NCBI RefSeq assembly: GCF_016598485.1
Contig: NZ_JAEMUW010000001.1
Location: 372,001 to 436,000, forward strand
Length of the DNA: 64,000 bases
Direction: 5' to 3'
Source: Micromonospora coerulea
GTDB lineage: Bacteria; Actinomycetota; Actinomycetes; Mycobacteriales; Micromonosporaceae
Position numbers and translations under genes: made by a program. The notes below the pieces were generated by a model. It was not told where the DNA came from. It searched no databases and saw nothing but the letters and a program-made list of their open reading frames with translations. Below, in pieces: positions 37,388 to 46,658 of the stretch (positions are counted from its first letter, which is position 1; each line of letters starts with the position of its first letter).

Positions 37388-37708
37388 GTGGAGCAGATCT
37401 GCGTGGTGACGACGGTGGTGGACGCGCGCGGCGTCGCGGACGTGCTGGCGGCCGCGGCCGTCGCCGGGCGGCTGGCGGCGTGTGCCCAGGTCGGCGGGCA
37501 GGTGGACAGCACCTACTGGTGGCAGTCGGCGATCCAAACCACCGCCGAGTGGTCGGTGCAGTTCAAGACCGCCCCGGACCGGGTGACCGCCCTGGTCGAC
37601 CAGCTCCGGGCCAACCACCCGTACGAGGTGCCGGAGATCCTGGTGATCCGGGTGGAGAGCGGCAACCCCGACTACGCGGCCTGGGTGCACGAACACACCC
37701 GTCCCTAG
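37388..37708 (+). CDS. cutA: CutA1 family divalent-cation tolerance protein
   Basis: 106 residues. Full-length CutA1 with the ferredoxin-like fold: VVTTVVDARG, the conserved GRLAACAQV and the STYWW motif, then HPYEVPEILVIRVESGNPDYAAWV. The family forms very stable trimers; its cellular role is debated. GTG 37388 is 6 nt after TAGGGT (37376-37381) with no Shine-Dalgarno, so the mRNA is probably leaderless. Confidence 0.93.
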   Translation: MEQICVVTTVVDARGVADVLAAAAVAGRLAACAQVGGQVDSTYWWQSAIQTTAEWSVQFKTAPDRVTALVDQLRANHPYEVPEILVIRVESGNPDYAAWVHEHTRP

Positions 37709-37749
37709 GTACTCCTACTCTGGGCAGCCGGCCGCCCGGGCACGATGCT

Positions 37750-40700
37750 GTGCCGGTGGAGAACACCGGCTACCCCTGTCCCGGCTGTGGCGCGCCCGCC
37801 GACCTCGGCTCCGGCTGCCCCGGCTGCGGTCGCCCGCCGTACCCACCCGCGGCCGAGGTGGTCCGGCTGGACCGCGAGATCGCCGCGCTGGTGCCGGAGG
37901 TGGAGCGGGCCCGGGAGACGTACCAGGACCTGCTGGACCGGCTCGGGTCGGTCCGACAGCGCCGGACGGAGCTGGCCGCCCGGATCCGCCGGGAGATCCC
38001 GCCGCCGCGCCCGGTCCCGGTGGCGGTCCCGCCGCCGGCCGTGGTCCGGCCCGGCCGGCCCGAGGCCTCGACCCGCACCGTGCAGGGGCTGCTCTTCGTC
38101 CTCGGTGGACTGCTGCTCGGCACCGCGGCGATCGTCTTCACCGCCGTCGCCTGGGCGGCCGTCGGGGTCGCCGGGCGGGCGCTGATCCTGGCCGCGGTCA
38201 CCGTGCTCGCGCTGGCCGTGCCGCTGGTCGCGACCCGGCGGGGGCTGCGCGGCACCGCCGAGACGTTCGCCGCGGTGGGACTGCTGCTGGTGCTGCTGGA
38301 CGGATACGCCGCCTGGACGGTCGACCTGTTCGGGGTGGCCGGCTGGCCGGGGACCCGGTACGCCGCGCTGGTCGGGGGGATCGGCGCGGCGGTGGCGGCC
38401 GGCTACGCCCGGCTGAGCCGGCTGACCGTGCCGTGGTTCGCGGCGCTGCTGGCCGCGCAGCCGGTGCTGCCGCTGGCCGCCGCGGCGGCGCGGCCGTCCG
38501 CCGCGGGCTGGGCGCTGGTCTGCACCGCGGTGGCGCTGGGCGACCTCGGGGTGGTGGTCGCCCTGCGCCCCCGGGTGCCGGCCCCGGCCGCGTCGGTGCC
38601 GGGCGGGACCGGGGTGGCCGGTGGGGGGCCGGTCACCCCGGCGGCGCGGAGCGGGGGAGCGGTGGCCGGCGGGGGGCCGGTCGCCGCGCCGCACCCGGCG
38701 GTGGTCGCCGGGTGGATGCTCGGCTGGCTCGGTCACGCGATCGCGCTCGCCGTCGCCGCCGGCTGCGCGCTGGTGCCCCTGGCCTGGGGCCGGGCGGCCG
38801 GCACCCCGCTGCTGGCCGGCGGACCGCTGCTGGTGGTGGCGCTCGCCCTGCTCGGCGGGGCGCTGGCGGCCGGTGGCCGGACCTACCGGTCGATCGCGGC
38901 CGGGCTGTTGGTGCCGGTGCTCGCCACGGCAGTGCTCCGGCCGGTGGCCGAGCTGCGTCCGGGGCTGCTGCTGGCGGCGGCCGGGGCGGTGGTGGCCGGG
39001 CTGGCCGGGGCGGTGCGGACGGTGCCGGCGCGGGCGCGTACCGGGCCGCGGATGGGGGCGCTGGTGGTGGCCGGCGGGCTGGCCCTGGTGGTCACGCTGG
39101 CCACGGTCGTGCTCGCGGTTGGCGCCGTCCTCCGGTCGCTGCCGCCGTGGCGGGGCGCCGCCGCCGGACCGGATACGCACTGGGGCTGGCAGTTGCCCGT
39201 CGCCGTGCTGCTGACCGCTGCGGCGGTGGCCCTGCTGCTGCCCCGGGCCGCCCGGTCGGCCGTCGCGGTGCCGGGCGGGGCGCTGGCCGTGCTGGCCGCC
39301 CCGGCGGTCGCGGTCACCCCGTGGCCCGTGGTGGTGGCGGCCGACGTGCTCGTGGGCGCCGCGCTGCTGGCGGCCGCCGTGTACCGGCCGCGCCGGGGGT
39401 ACGCCACCGTGCTCGTCCCGGCCGTCGCCGGGGCCGTCCTGCTCGGCCACGGGCTGCTGGTCGGGCTCGCCGAGCCGGTCGCGGCGGGCGCCGCGCTCGC
39501 CGTCGTGGTCGCGGCCGGCGTGCTGACGGCGGCGTGGGGCCGGCGGGGCGCCGGCGTGCAGCCGACCGTCGGCGGGGTGGCGCTGGCGGCGGCGATGCTC
39601 GCCGCGCCGGCCGGGGTGGCCGTCGGGCTGCTCGGTGCCGGGGCGCCGCCCTGGTGGCAGCTGCGCGGGGCGTTCGCCGCCGTCGGGGTGCTGGTGGTCG
39701 CCGTCCTCGCCGTCCGTCGCCGGTGGCCGGAGCTGCCCGGGTACGCCAGCACCGGGTTCGCCGCCGCGCTCGCGCTGGTCGGTACCGCGCCGCTGGTCGT
39801 ACCGGGGGACGAGCGGGTGTCCCGCTATGCCGGCCTGGGCGTGCTGCTGGCGCTGGCCACGGGTGGCGGTGCCCGGCCGGGCACCGCTGCGCGCCTGGTC
39901 GGGGCCGGGCTGTCCGGGCTGGCGTTGCTCGCCGTCGCGCCGGCGACCCTGCGGGTGCTCGTCGACCTGCCGGTGCCGACCTTGTCCGGGGCGCCCGCCG
40001 TGGACCAGGTGCCGGGCGCCGCCGACGCCGGCCTGACCCTGCTGCTGCTCGGTGCCGCCGCGGCGGCGTACGCCCGGATCGTGCGCGGCGGGCGGTGGGT
40101 GCCGGCGCTGGCCGGGCTGGCCTTCGCCGCGGTCGGGCTGCCGGTGCTGCTGGTGGCGGCCGGCGCGCCCTGGCCGGTGCCGCCGGCGGCGGCGTTCGGC
40201 GCCGGGCTCGCCGCGCTGCTGGTCGCCGCGATCGCCGCGCCGCGCCCGCCGCTGCTCCCGGTCACCCTGCCGGTCGGGCTGGCACTGACCGTCCCTGGGC
40301 TGGGCGGGCTGCTCGCCACCCGGGCCGGGGCGCTCGCCGGGCTGGGTGCGCTGGTGGTGGCGGCGGCCGTCGTCGGCGTGGCCGGGCGGCACGCCGACAC
40401 CCGGCTGGCCGGCTGGCTGTCGGGGGTGGTGGCGGCGGTCGGCTTCGCGCTGACCGCGGCGCTGGCCGGCGGCCTGCCGCTGCGTCCCGCCGCCTTCGGG
40501 GTCCTCGCGGTGGCGGCGCTGGTGCTGTTCGCCGCGCCGCTCCTCGCCGCCCGGGAGACCACCGCGCGGGAGGCTGTCGGCGGGGAGGCCACCGCTCGGG
40601 AGGCCGCCGCCGGGGAGGCCGTCGCCGGGGAGGCCGTCGCCGGGGTGGCCCGACGGGCGGCGGCCGGTCGCGAACCGGCGTTCCGGGTGGCGCTGGAGGC

Positions 40701-41340
40701 GGCGGCCCAGGCGGTCGCGTTGCTGGCGCTGCTGTTGACCGGGGGCGCGGCGCGGTACGCGGCGACGGTCTGCGCCCTCTGGGGCGTTGCCGTGGCCCTG
40801 CGGGTGCTGCGCCGTGCCGAGTCGCCGGCGCGGCGCTGGATCCTCGCCGGCATCGCCGGCGGCAGCGAGCTGCTCGGCGGGTGGCTGCTGCTGGCCGCCG
40901 GCGGGGTGGTGCTGCTGGAGGCGTACACGGCGCCGGCGGCCGGCCTGGCCCTTGCCGCCGGCCTGGTGGCGCTGCGCACCCGGCCCGGGCTGAACAGCTG
41001 GCTGGCGCTCGGCCCGGGGCTGGCCGCGGCGCTGCTGCCCAGCCTGGTGTCGGTACTGGTGGCGGCGGAACCACAGCCGTGGCGACGGCTGGTGCTCGGC
41101 GTCGTCGCGCTCGGCGCGGTGCTCGCCGGGGCGGTCCGGCGCTGGCAGGCTCCGGTCCTGCTGGGGTCGGCCACCCTCGTCCCGCTCGCGCTGCACGAGC
41201 TGGCTCGCGGCTGGGACCTGCTGCCCCGATGGATCTACCTCGGCCTCGGCGGGCTGGCGCTGATCGCGCTCGCCGCCACGTACGAACGGCGCCGGCGGGA
41301 CCTGGCCCGGCTGCGGCTGATGGTGGGCCGGATGAGCTGA
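37750..41340 (+). CDS. Giant polytopic membrane protein with N-terminal zinc ribbon (SCO7613-type)
   Basis: About 1196 residues. Zinc ribbon at 6-30 (CPGCGAPADLGSGCPGCG), a coiled coil at about 38-85 (VRLDREIAALVPEVERARETYQ), Pro-rich linker, then about 30 hydrophobic segments with few charged loops, extremely rich in Ala, Gly, Val and Leu. This is the layout of the large SCO7613 C-terminal-domain membrane proteins. Function unknown. One loop near residues 933-967 is a seven-unit repeat (see 40546-40650). GTG 37750 or 37756 is the start; neither has a clear ribosome site. Confidence 0.75.
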   Translation: MPVENTGYPCPGCGAPADLGSGCPGCGRPPYPPAAEVVRLDREIAALVPEVERARETYQDLLDRLGSVRQRRTELAARIRREIPPPRPVPVAVPPPAVVRPGRPEASTRTVQGLLFVLGGLLLGTAAIVFTAVAWAAVGVAGRALILAAVTVLALAVPLVATRRGLRGTAETFAAVGLLLVLLDGYAAWTVDLFGVAGWPGTRYAALVGGIGAAVAAGYARLSRLTVPWFAALLAAQPVLPLAAAAARPSAAGWALVCTAVALGDLGVVVALRPRVPAPAASVPGGTGVAGGGPVTPAARSGGAVAGGGPVAAPHPAVVAGWMLGWLGHAIALAVAAGCALVPLAWGRAAGTPLLAGGPLLVVALALLGGALAAGGRTYRSIAAGLLVPVLATAVLRPVAELRPGLLLAAAGAVVAGLAGAVRTVPARARTGPRMGALVVAGGLALVVTLATVVLAVGAVLRSLPPWRGAAAGPDTHWGWQLPVAVLLTAAAVALLLPRAARSAVAVPGGALAVLAAPAVAVTPWPVVVAADVLVGAALLAAAVYRPRRGYATVLVPAVAGAVLLGHGLLVGLAEPVAAGAALAVVVAAGVLTAAWGRRGAGVQPTVGGVALAAAMLAAPAGVAVGLLGAGAPPWWQLRGAFAAVGVLVVAVLAVRRRWPELPGYASTGFAAALALVGTAPLVVPGDERVSRYAGLGVLLALATGGGARPGTAARLVGAGLSGLALLAVAPATLRVLVDLPVPTLSGAPAVDQVPGAADAGLTLLLLGAAAAAYARIVRGGRWVPALAGLAFAAVGLPVLLVAAGAPWPVPPAAAFGAGLAALLVAAIAAPRPPLLPVTLPVGLALTVPGLGGLLATRAGALAGLGALVVAAAVVGVAGRHADTRLAGWLSGVVAAVGFALTAALAGGLPLRPAAFGVLAVAALVLFAAPLLAARETTAREAVGGEATAREAAAGEAVAGEAVAGVARRAAAGREPAFRVALEAAAQAVALLALLLTGGAARYAATVCALWGVAVALRVLRRAESPARRWILAGIAGGSELLGGWLLLAAGGVVLLEAYTAPAAGLALAAGLVALRTRPGLNSWLALGPGLAAALLPSLVSVLVAAEPQPWRRLVLGVVALGAVLAGAVRRWQAPVLLGSATLVPLALHELARGWDLLPRWIYLGLGGLALIALAATYERRRRDLARLRLMVGRMS
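40546..40650 (+). repeat. 15-bp minisatellite (7 units) in the giant membrane protein gene
   Basis: Seven consecutive 15-bp units related to GTCGCCGGGGAGGCC encode AARET, TAREA, VGGEA, TAREA, AAGEA, VAGEA and VAGVA. The last three units are almost identical, as after recent expansion. They lie in a loop between membrane segments and keep the frame. Confidence 0.8.
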
Positions 41341-41468
41341 GGGTGGGGTCAGCCCCACCCCCAGTTCGGGGGGGTACCGTATTACTCAGCGCAACCGTGC
41401 CGACCAGACTCGGTACGCGGGCCCCGCCACCGGGTGGGGTCCACACGACCGAGGAACGGGGAGCGCGG

Positions 41469-42518
41469 ATGACGTCTTCGACGCTGGCGGCACCATCGGA
41501 ACGGCGAGGCAGTGATTACGCACGGTTGTCCCGCCGGGTCGCCGAGGCGGGCCTCTTCGCCCGCCGCCCGGGCGGGTACGCGCTGCGGATCGCGCTCACC
41601 CTGGGTGTCTTCCTCGCCGGCTGGGCGGTGGTGGTCGCGATCGGCGACTCCTGGGCGCAATTGCTGTTGGCGGTGGGAATGGCGGTGGCCACCACGCAGG
41701 TGGCGTTCCTCGGCCACGACGCCGGGCACCGGCAGATGTTCCGCCGGCGCGGCCACAGCGAGGCGGCCGGGCTGATCGCCGGCAACCTCGCCGTCGGGAT
41801 CAGCTACGGCTGGTGGGTCGACAAGCACAACCGGCACCACGCCAACCCGAACCACGAGCACGAGGACCCCGACGTCGGCGCGGGCGCGCTGGTCTGGACG
41901 TACGAGCAGGCGGCGGCGACCCGCGGCATCCGCCGCTGGATGGCCCGGCGGCAGGCCTGGCTGTTCTTCCCGATGCTGCTGCTGGAAGGGCTGGCGCTGC
42001 ACGTGTCGAGCGTCCGGGCGCTGGTCGGCCGGGAACCGGACGGGCGGTGGCGCACCCCGGTGCGGCACCGGGCGGTCGAGGCGTTGCTGCTCGGCGCGCA
42101 CGCGGTCGGCTACCTCGGGCTGCTCTTCACCGTCATGTCGCCGGCGAAGGCGCTGCTCTTCCTCGCCGTCCACCAGGGGCTCTGGGGGTTCTACATGGGC
42201 TGCGCGTTCGCCCCGAACCACAAGGGCATGCCGATGCCGTCCGCCGACGACGACCTCGACTTCCTGCGCAAGCAGGTGCTCACGTCGCGCAACGTGCGCG
42301 GCGGCCACGTCGTCGACCTGGCGCTCGGGGCGCTGAACTACCAGATCGAGCACCACCTCTTCCCGAACATGCCCCGGGCCAACCTGCGCCGGGCGCAACC
42401 GATCGTCCAGGCGTACTGCGCCGAGCAGGGTATCGGGTACGCGGAGACCGGGCTGGTCGAGTCGTACCGGCAGGCGCTGGGCCACCTGCACGAGGTCGGC
42501 CGCCCGCTGCGGGCGTGA
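41469..42518 (+). CDS. Membrane fatty acid desaturase
   Basis: 349 residues. Di-iron membrane desaturase with three His boxes: HDAGH at 83-87, HNRHH at 120-124 and QIEHH at 292-296, with about four membrane helices. The QxxHH third box is typical of acyl-lipid and front-end desaturases (linoleoyl/delta-6-like). There is no fused cytochrome b5. ATG 41469 has GGGGAG upstream. It may adjust membrane fluidity; regiospecificity cannot be read. Confidence 0.9.
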   Translation: MTSSTLAAPSERRGSDYARLSRRVAEAGLFARRPGGYALRIALTLGVFLAGWAVVVAIGDSWAQLLLAVGMAVATTQVAFLGHDAGHRQMFRRRGHSEAAGLIAGNLAVGISYGWWVDKHNRHHANPNHEHEDPDVGAGALVWTYEQAAATRGIRRWMARRQAWLFFPMLLLEGLALHVSSVRALVGREPDGRWRTPVRHRAVEALLLGAHAVGYLGLLFTVMSPAKALLFLAVHQGLWGFYMGCAFAPNHKGMPMPSADDDLDFLRKQVLTSRNVRGGHVVDLALGALNYQIEHHLFPNMPRANLRRAQPIVQAYCAEQGIGYAETGLVESYRQALGHLHEVGRPLRA

Positions 42519-42527
42519 GCGGGTCCG

Positions 42528-42554
42528 GGGCGGGGACGGCGACCGTCCCCGCCC
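42528..42554. terminator. Terminator after the desaturase gene
   Basis: GGGCGGGGACGG (42528-42539), CGA loop, CCGTCCCCGCCC (42543-42554): perfect 12-bp stem 9 bp past the stop codon. Confidence 0.75.
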
Positions 42555-42564
42555 GGCGTGACGC

Positions 42565-42675
42565 TCAGGAGCCGAAGGCCGTGGCCAGCTCCGCGGGCGC
42601 CTCCTCGGTCTCCGCCGCGGGTGGCCTGCGCACCGCCACGGGCGCGCCGAAGTCGAAGTAGCTGCGGGCCGGCGG
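42565..42675 (-). pseudogene. Possible remnant of a secreted (LppX/LprAFG-like) lipoprotein gene
   Basis: On the minus strand a short open stretch ends at a TGA (42565-42567) and reads SYFDFGAPVAVRRPPAAE then TEEAPAELATAFGS. The YFDFGAPV-V-PP pattern looks like the C-terminus of LppX/LprAFG-type lipoproteins. There is no start codon, and an in-frame stop lies just upstream near 42678. I read this as a 3' fragment of a decayed gene; identity is uncertain because it rests on about 35 residues. Confidence 0.35.
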
Positions 42676-42764
42676 TCAGCGTAGCGGCTCGCCACCAACA
42701 GGTGCGGTTCGATTTCCGGCGTGCGTCGACCGGCCCCGATGAGCGCTCCCGGTAGGGTCGACGC

Positions 42765-43058
42765 ATGGCAGACGTGCTCACCGCCGAGGCGGTACGGGGC
42801 GAGCTGGACGGGCTGGCGGGCTGGTCGGGGGATCCGGCCGGGATCAGCCGCACCGTCGAGCTGGGCAGTTTCCCGGACGCCATCGCGGTGGTCGACCGGG
42901 TCGCCATCGCGGCCGAGGAACTCGACCACCACCCCGACATCGACATCCGATGGCGGACCCTGACCTTCCGTTGCGTCACGCACTCCGCCGGTGGGGTGAC
43001 CCACCGTGACGTCGCGTTGGCCCGGCGGATCGACGACATCGTCCGGAGCGCCCGATGA
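42765..43058 (+). CDS. Pterin-4-alpha-carbinolamine dehydratase family protein
   Basis: 97 residues. Contains the active-site motif EELDHHPDIDIRW and the C-terminal helix LARRIDDIVRSA. The family dehydrates 4a-hydroxytetrahydropterin (PhhB/DCoH); many actinobacterial members have no known aromatic hydroxylase partner. ATG 42765 follows TAGGGT (42753-42758) by 6 nt, with no Shine-Dalgarno, so leaderless. The stop overlaps the FHA gene start (ATGA), an unusual partner. Confidence 0.9.
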   Translation: MADVLTAEAVRGELDGLAGWSGDPAGISRTVELGSFPDAIAVVDRVAIAAEELDHHPDIDIRWRTLTFRCVTHSAGGVTHRDVALARRIDDIVRSAR

Positions 43059-44203
43059 GATTCGAGATCAGCAAGGTGCTGGACGCCATCGAGGGTCGGG
43101 TCTGCACCGATCCGTCGTTGGCCCGCGCCGTGGTGGACCTGGCCGAGGTGATCCGCTGGCAGGATCTCGACGGCGGCCGGCCGGGCAGCCTGCTCCGGCT
43201 CGGCATGGTGATCGACGCCCTGGCCCGGCAGCTGGAGGAGGACAGCGTCCCGGTCTACGCGATCGTGCACCGGGCCCTGCTCTCCGACGCCGACCTGACC
43301 TCGAACGAGCGGATGGTGGTCCGCCGCTGGGCCGACGACGGCCTGGTCGAGGTGCTCGACAACCCGGGCGACCGGATGCTGGAGGTGGCCGACCTGCTCG
43401 GCCTGCCGGTGCTCAGCCGGGTCCGCTTCGACGGGCAGGGTGGTCGGTTCCCCTGGCTCGGGCAGCCCGGCCGGGTGCTCGCCCCGGTGCCCGGGGCCGG
43501 CGGGCCGGTCTTCATCGCCCACGTCGGCGGCGGGCAGAGCCCGGCCACCGGCACCCCGTCGCCGGTCGGCGCGAAGCTGCTCGGCCGGCAGTGGCGCTGC
43601 CCCGAGCCGGGCTGCGCGCTCTTCGGTGTGGGCGGTGGCGGCGGCGCCTTCGCCGACCTGGCCCGGGTGGACCGTGCCCCGGCCGGCCAGCCGCCACCCA
43701 CGCTGCGGGGCGGCGTGCCCACCTGCCCCCGGCACGGTGTCCGGCTCGGCGACGCCGGACCGCGACCCCGCACGGAGGTGCTGGCGGTGCGGATCGGCGG
43801 GCTGGTCCGGCGGCGCTTCGTGCTCACCGAGACCCAACCGGTGCTGGTCGGGCGGGCCCCGGAGCAGGCCGAGGGGATCACGCTCGGGCAGTGGCTCAAC
43901 GACGAGTCCCGGCGCTGGATCAGCCGCAGCCACGTCCGCTTCGAGCTGCGGGTCGGCGAGGTGGTGGTGACGGACACCAGCACCAACGGCTCGGGCATCC
44001 GCCCGAAGGGCTCGATGGCGGAGCCGGACCGACTCCCGCTCGCCCCGCAGCAGTCCCGGGTGCTGGGCGAGGGTGACATCGTCGAGCTCTACCCGGGCGT
44101 GCAGATCGGTCGGCCCGATGAGCTGCCGACCGGCGCCCCGTTCACCCCCGCCTCGGTGATGGCCGAGGCCCCCACCATGGCGATGCGACTGCCGCGCCCC
44201 TGA
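43055..44203 (+). CDS. FHA-domain protein with a zinc-binding-like insert
   Basis: 382 residues. Residues 1-125 are helical and regulatory-looking; a middle part carries C182-X4-C187 and C224-X2-H227, a likely zinc knuckle; the C-terminal FHA domain (about 250-350) has VGRAPEQ, S292-H293 (SRSHV) and N311 (TSTNG), the phosphothreonine-binding residues. It probably reads out a Ser/Thr kinase signal. It is translationally coupled to the pterin dehydratase gene. No kinase gene is adjacent. The bipartite zinc element is not part of ordinary FHA proteins. Confidence 0.82.
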   Translation: MRFEISKVLDAIEGRVCTDPSLARAVVDLAEVIRWQDLDGGRPGSLLRLGMVIDALARQLEEDSVPVYAIVHRALLSDADLTSNERMVVRRWADDGLVEVLDNPGDRMLEVADLLGLPVLSRVRFDGQGGRFPWLGQPGRVLAPVPGAGGPVFIAHVGGGQSPATGTPSPVGAKLLGRQWRCPEPGCALFGVGGGGGAFADLARVDRAPAGQPPPTLRGGVPTCPRHGVRLGDAGPRPRTEVLAVRIGGLVRRRFVLTETQPVLVGRAPEQAEGITLGQWLNDESRRWISRSHVRFELRVGEVVVTDTSTNGSGIRPKGSMAEPDRLPLAPQQSRVLGEGDIVELYPGVQIGRPDELPTGAPFTPASVMAEAPTMAMRLPRP

Positions 44204-44213
44204 AACCCACGAA

Positions 44214-44249
44214 AAAGGGCGCCGGGACCGTGCGGTCCCGGCGCCCTTT
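44214..44249. terminator. Bidirectional terminator between FHA gene and rocD
   Basis: 17-bp perfect arms AAAGGGCGCCGGGACCG (44214-44230) and its complement (44233-44249), with A- and T-tracts outside, so it works in both directions between convergent genes. Confidence 0.9.
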
Positions 44250-44263
44250 CGCGTACCCGTGGC

Positions 44264-45474
<1,211 letters not shown>

Positions 45475-45478
<4 letters not shown>

Positions 45479-46296
45479 TTGCTTGCCTTTCCCTGACGGA
45501 GTCGCAACGTGCAGCACTTGGGTCCGCCGCCGGCCTTGCGCAGCTCGGACAGGTCGATCCCGATGGTCTCGTAGCCCCGGTCGCGCAGCTTGGCGGCCAG
45601 GTCGGTGGCCTGGGCAGGCAGCACCACGTGCCGGCCGTCGCTGACCGCGTTCAGGCCCAGCACCTCCGCGTCGGCCATGGTGGCGTGGATCGCGTCGGGG
45701 AAGAGCCGGCGCAGCACCGCGCGGCTACCGGGCGAGAACGCCTCCGGCAGGTACGCCACGGTCCGCTCGTCGAGCACCGTCAGCGCGGTGTCCAGGTGGT
45801 AGAAGCGCGGGTCCACCAGCTGCATGGTGATCACCGGGTACCCGAAGACCTCCTGGAGCTGGGCGTGCGAGGCGTGCGCGGTGCGGAAGCCGGTGCCGGC
45901 GAGCAGGTGATCCCCGACCAGCAGGACGTCACCCTCGCCCTCGTTGACGTGCTTCGGGTCGTACATCTCGAAGCCCGCGGCCTCGAACCAGGCGCGGTAG
46001 GCGGGGGCCTCGTCGGCGCGCTGCGGGTCGCGGAACTGCACCGCCATCGCCTTGCCGTCGATCACCGTGCCACCGTTGGCGGCGAAGACCATGTCCGGCA
46101 GGCCGGCGACCGGCTCGACCAGCTCGACCTCGTGGCCCAGGTCCAGGTACGTCCGGCGGAGCTGCTCCCACTGCCGGATCGCCAGGTCGGCGTCGACCGG
46201 CGCGGTCGGGTCCATCCACGGGTTGATCGCGTAGTCGACGGCGAAGTACGTCGGCCGGCACATCAGAAAACGCTGCCTGATGGCGTCCATCGTCAT
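45475..46296 (-). CDS. ddaH: Dimethylargininase / arginine-deiminase-fold amidinotransferase
   Basis: 273 residues. Penta-domain arginine-modifying fold: MCRPTYFAVDYAINPWMD at the N-terminus, FAANGGTVIDGKAM with the catalytic acid, the His in FYHLDTAL, and the C-terminal catalytic Cys in GPKCCTLRL (Cys261/262). It hydrolyses methylarginine or arginine to citrulline; pairing with rocD fits arginine/ornithine catabolism. ATG 46296 has CAGGA just upstream; ATG 46290 is the alternative. Confidence 0.88.
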
Positions 46297-46399
46297 TGTC
46301 CTGCTCCCAGCGGTCGGGCGCGCCCGGCCACCGTGGCCCACGGGCTGGCGCCGTTGGTCAACGGTATGCGGCGCAGGCCAACGACATCCACCGCCGGAA

Positions 46400-46457
46400 G
46401 TTGCGTTGGACGCCGGATCGTTGCGTGTGGGCTGTAGGAGTCGGCGATTCGTTGCGT
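46400..46457 (+). repeat. Three GTTGCGT repeats in the ddaH promoter region
   Basis: GTTGCGT occurs at 46400-46406, 46420-46426 and 46451-46457, spaced 20 and 31 bp (about two and three helical turns). A possible multimeric regulator site upstream of the minus-strand ddaH-rocD operon. Confidence 0.45.
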
Positions 46458-46551
46458 CTGGTCTTCACCGGCCCGTCGACGTGGCGCGCGGGCCGTCCGC
46501 CGCCGGCCGACTGCCGGTCGGGGCGACGCCACCGGCCGCCGCCGAAAACGC

Positions 46552-46580
46552 TTCGGGGGCGGCGAATCGCCGCCCCCGAA
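46552..46580. terminator. Terminator of the membrane protein gene at 46659
   Basis: TTCGGGGGCGGCGA (46552-46565) and TCGCCGCCCCCGAA (46567-46580) form a perfect 14-bp palindrome with a single centre base; on the minus strand GCGTTTTCGG follows. The gene's stop lies 79 bp upstream. Confidence 0.7.
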
Positions 46581-46658
46581 AGAGGTGTTGCCCGGCCGGT
46601 GAACCACCGGAGCTGATCGGGCGTGCCGGCGCACCGCCGGCGAGCCGGGAAGTGCCCG

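Larger units (their letters stand above)
46297..46658. other. Upstream region of ddaH-rocD with GTTGCGT repeats
   Basis: 362 bp without a gene. It contains three identical GTTGCGT words (46400, 46420 and 46451) and, beyond them, the terminator palindrome 46552-46580 of the next gene. No certain -35/-10 pair. Lrp/AsnC-type regulators often control such amino-acid genes, so the repeats are candidates for their sites. Confidence 0.5.

Noticed and set aside
37705..41358. A 1217-codon minus-strand open frame opposite the giant membrane protein
   Set aside because: Pure Arg/Gly/Gln/Pro low complexity; the plus frame has a zinc ribbon, coiled coil and membrane segments.
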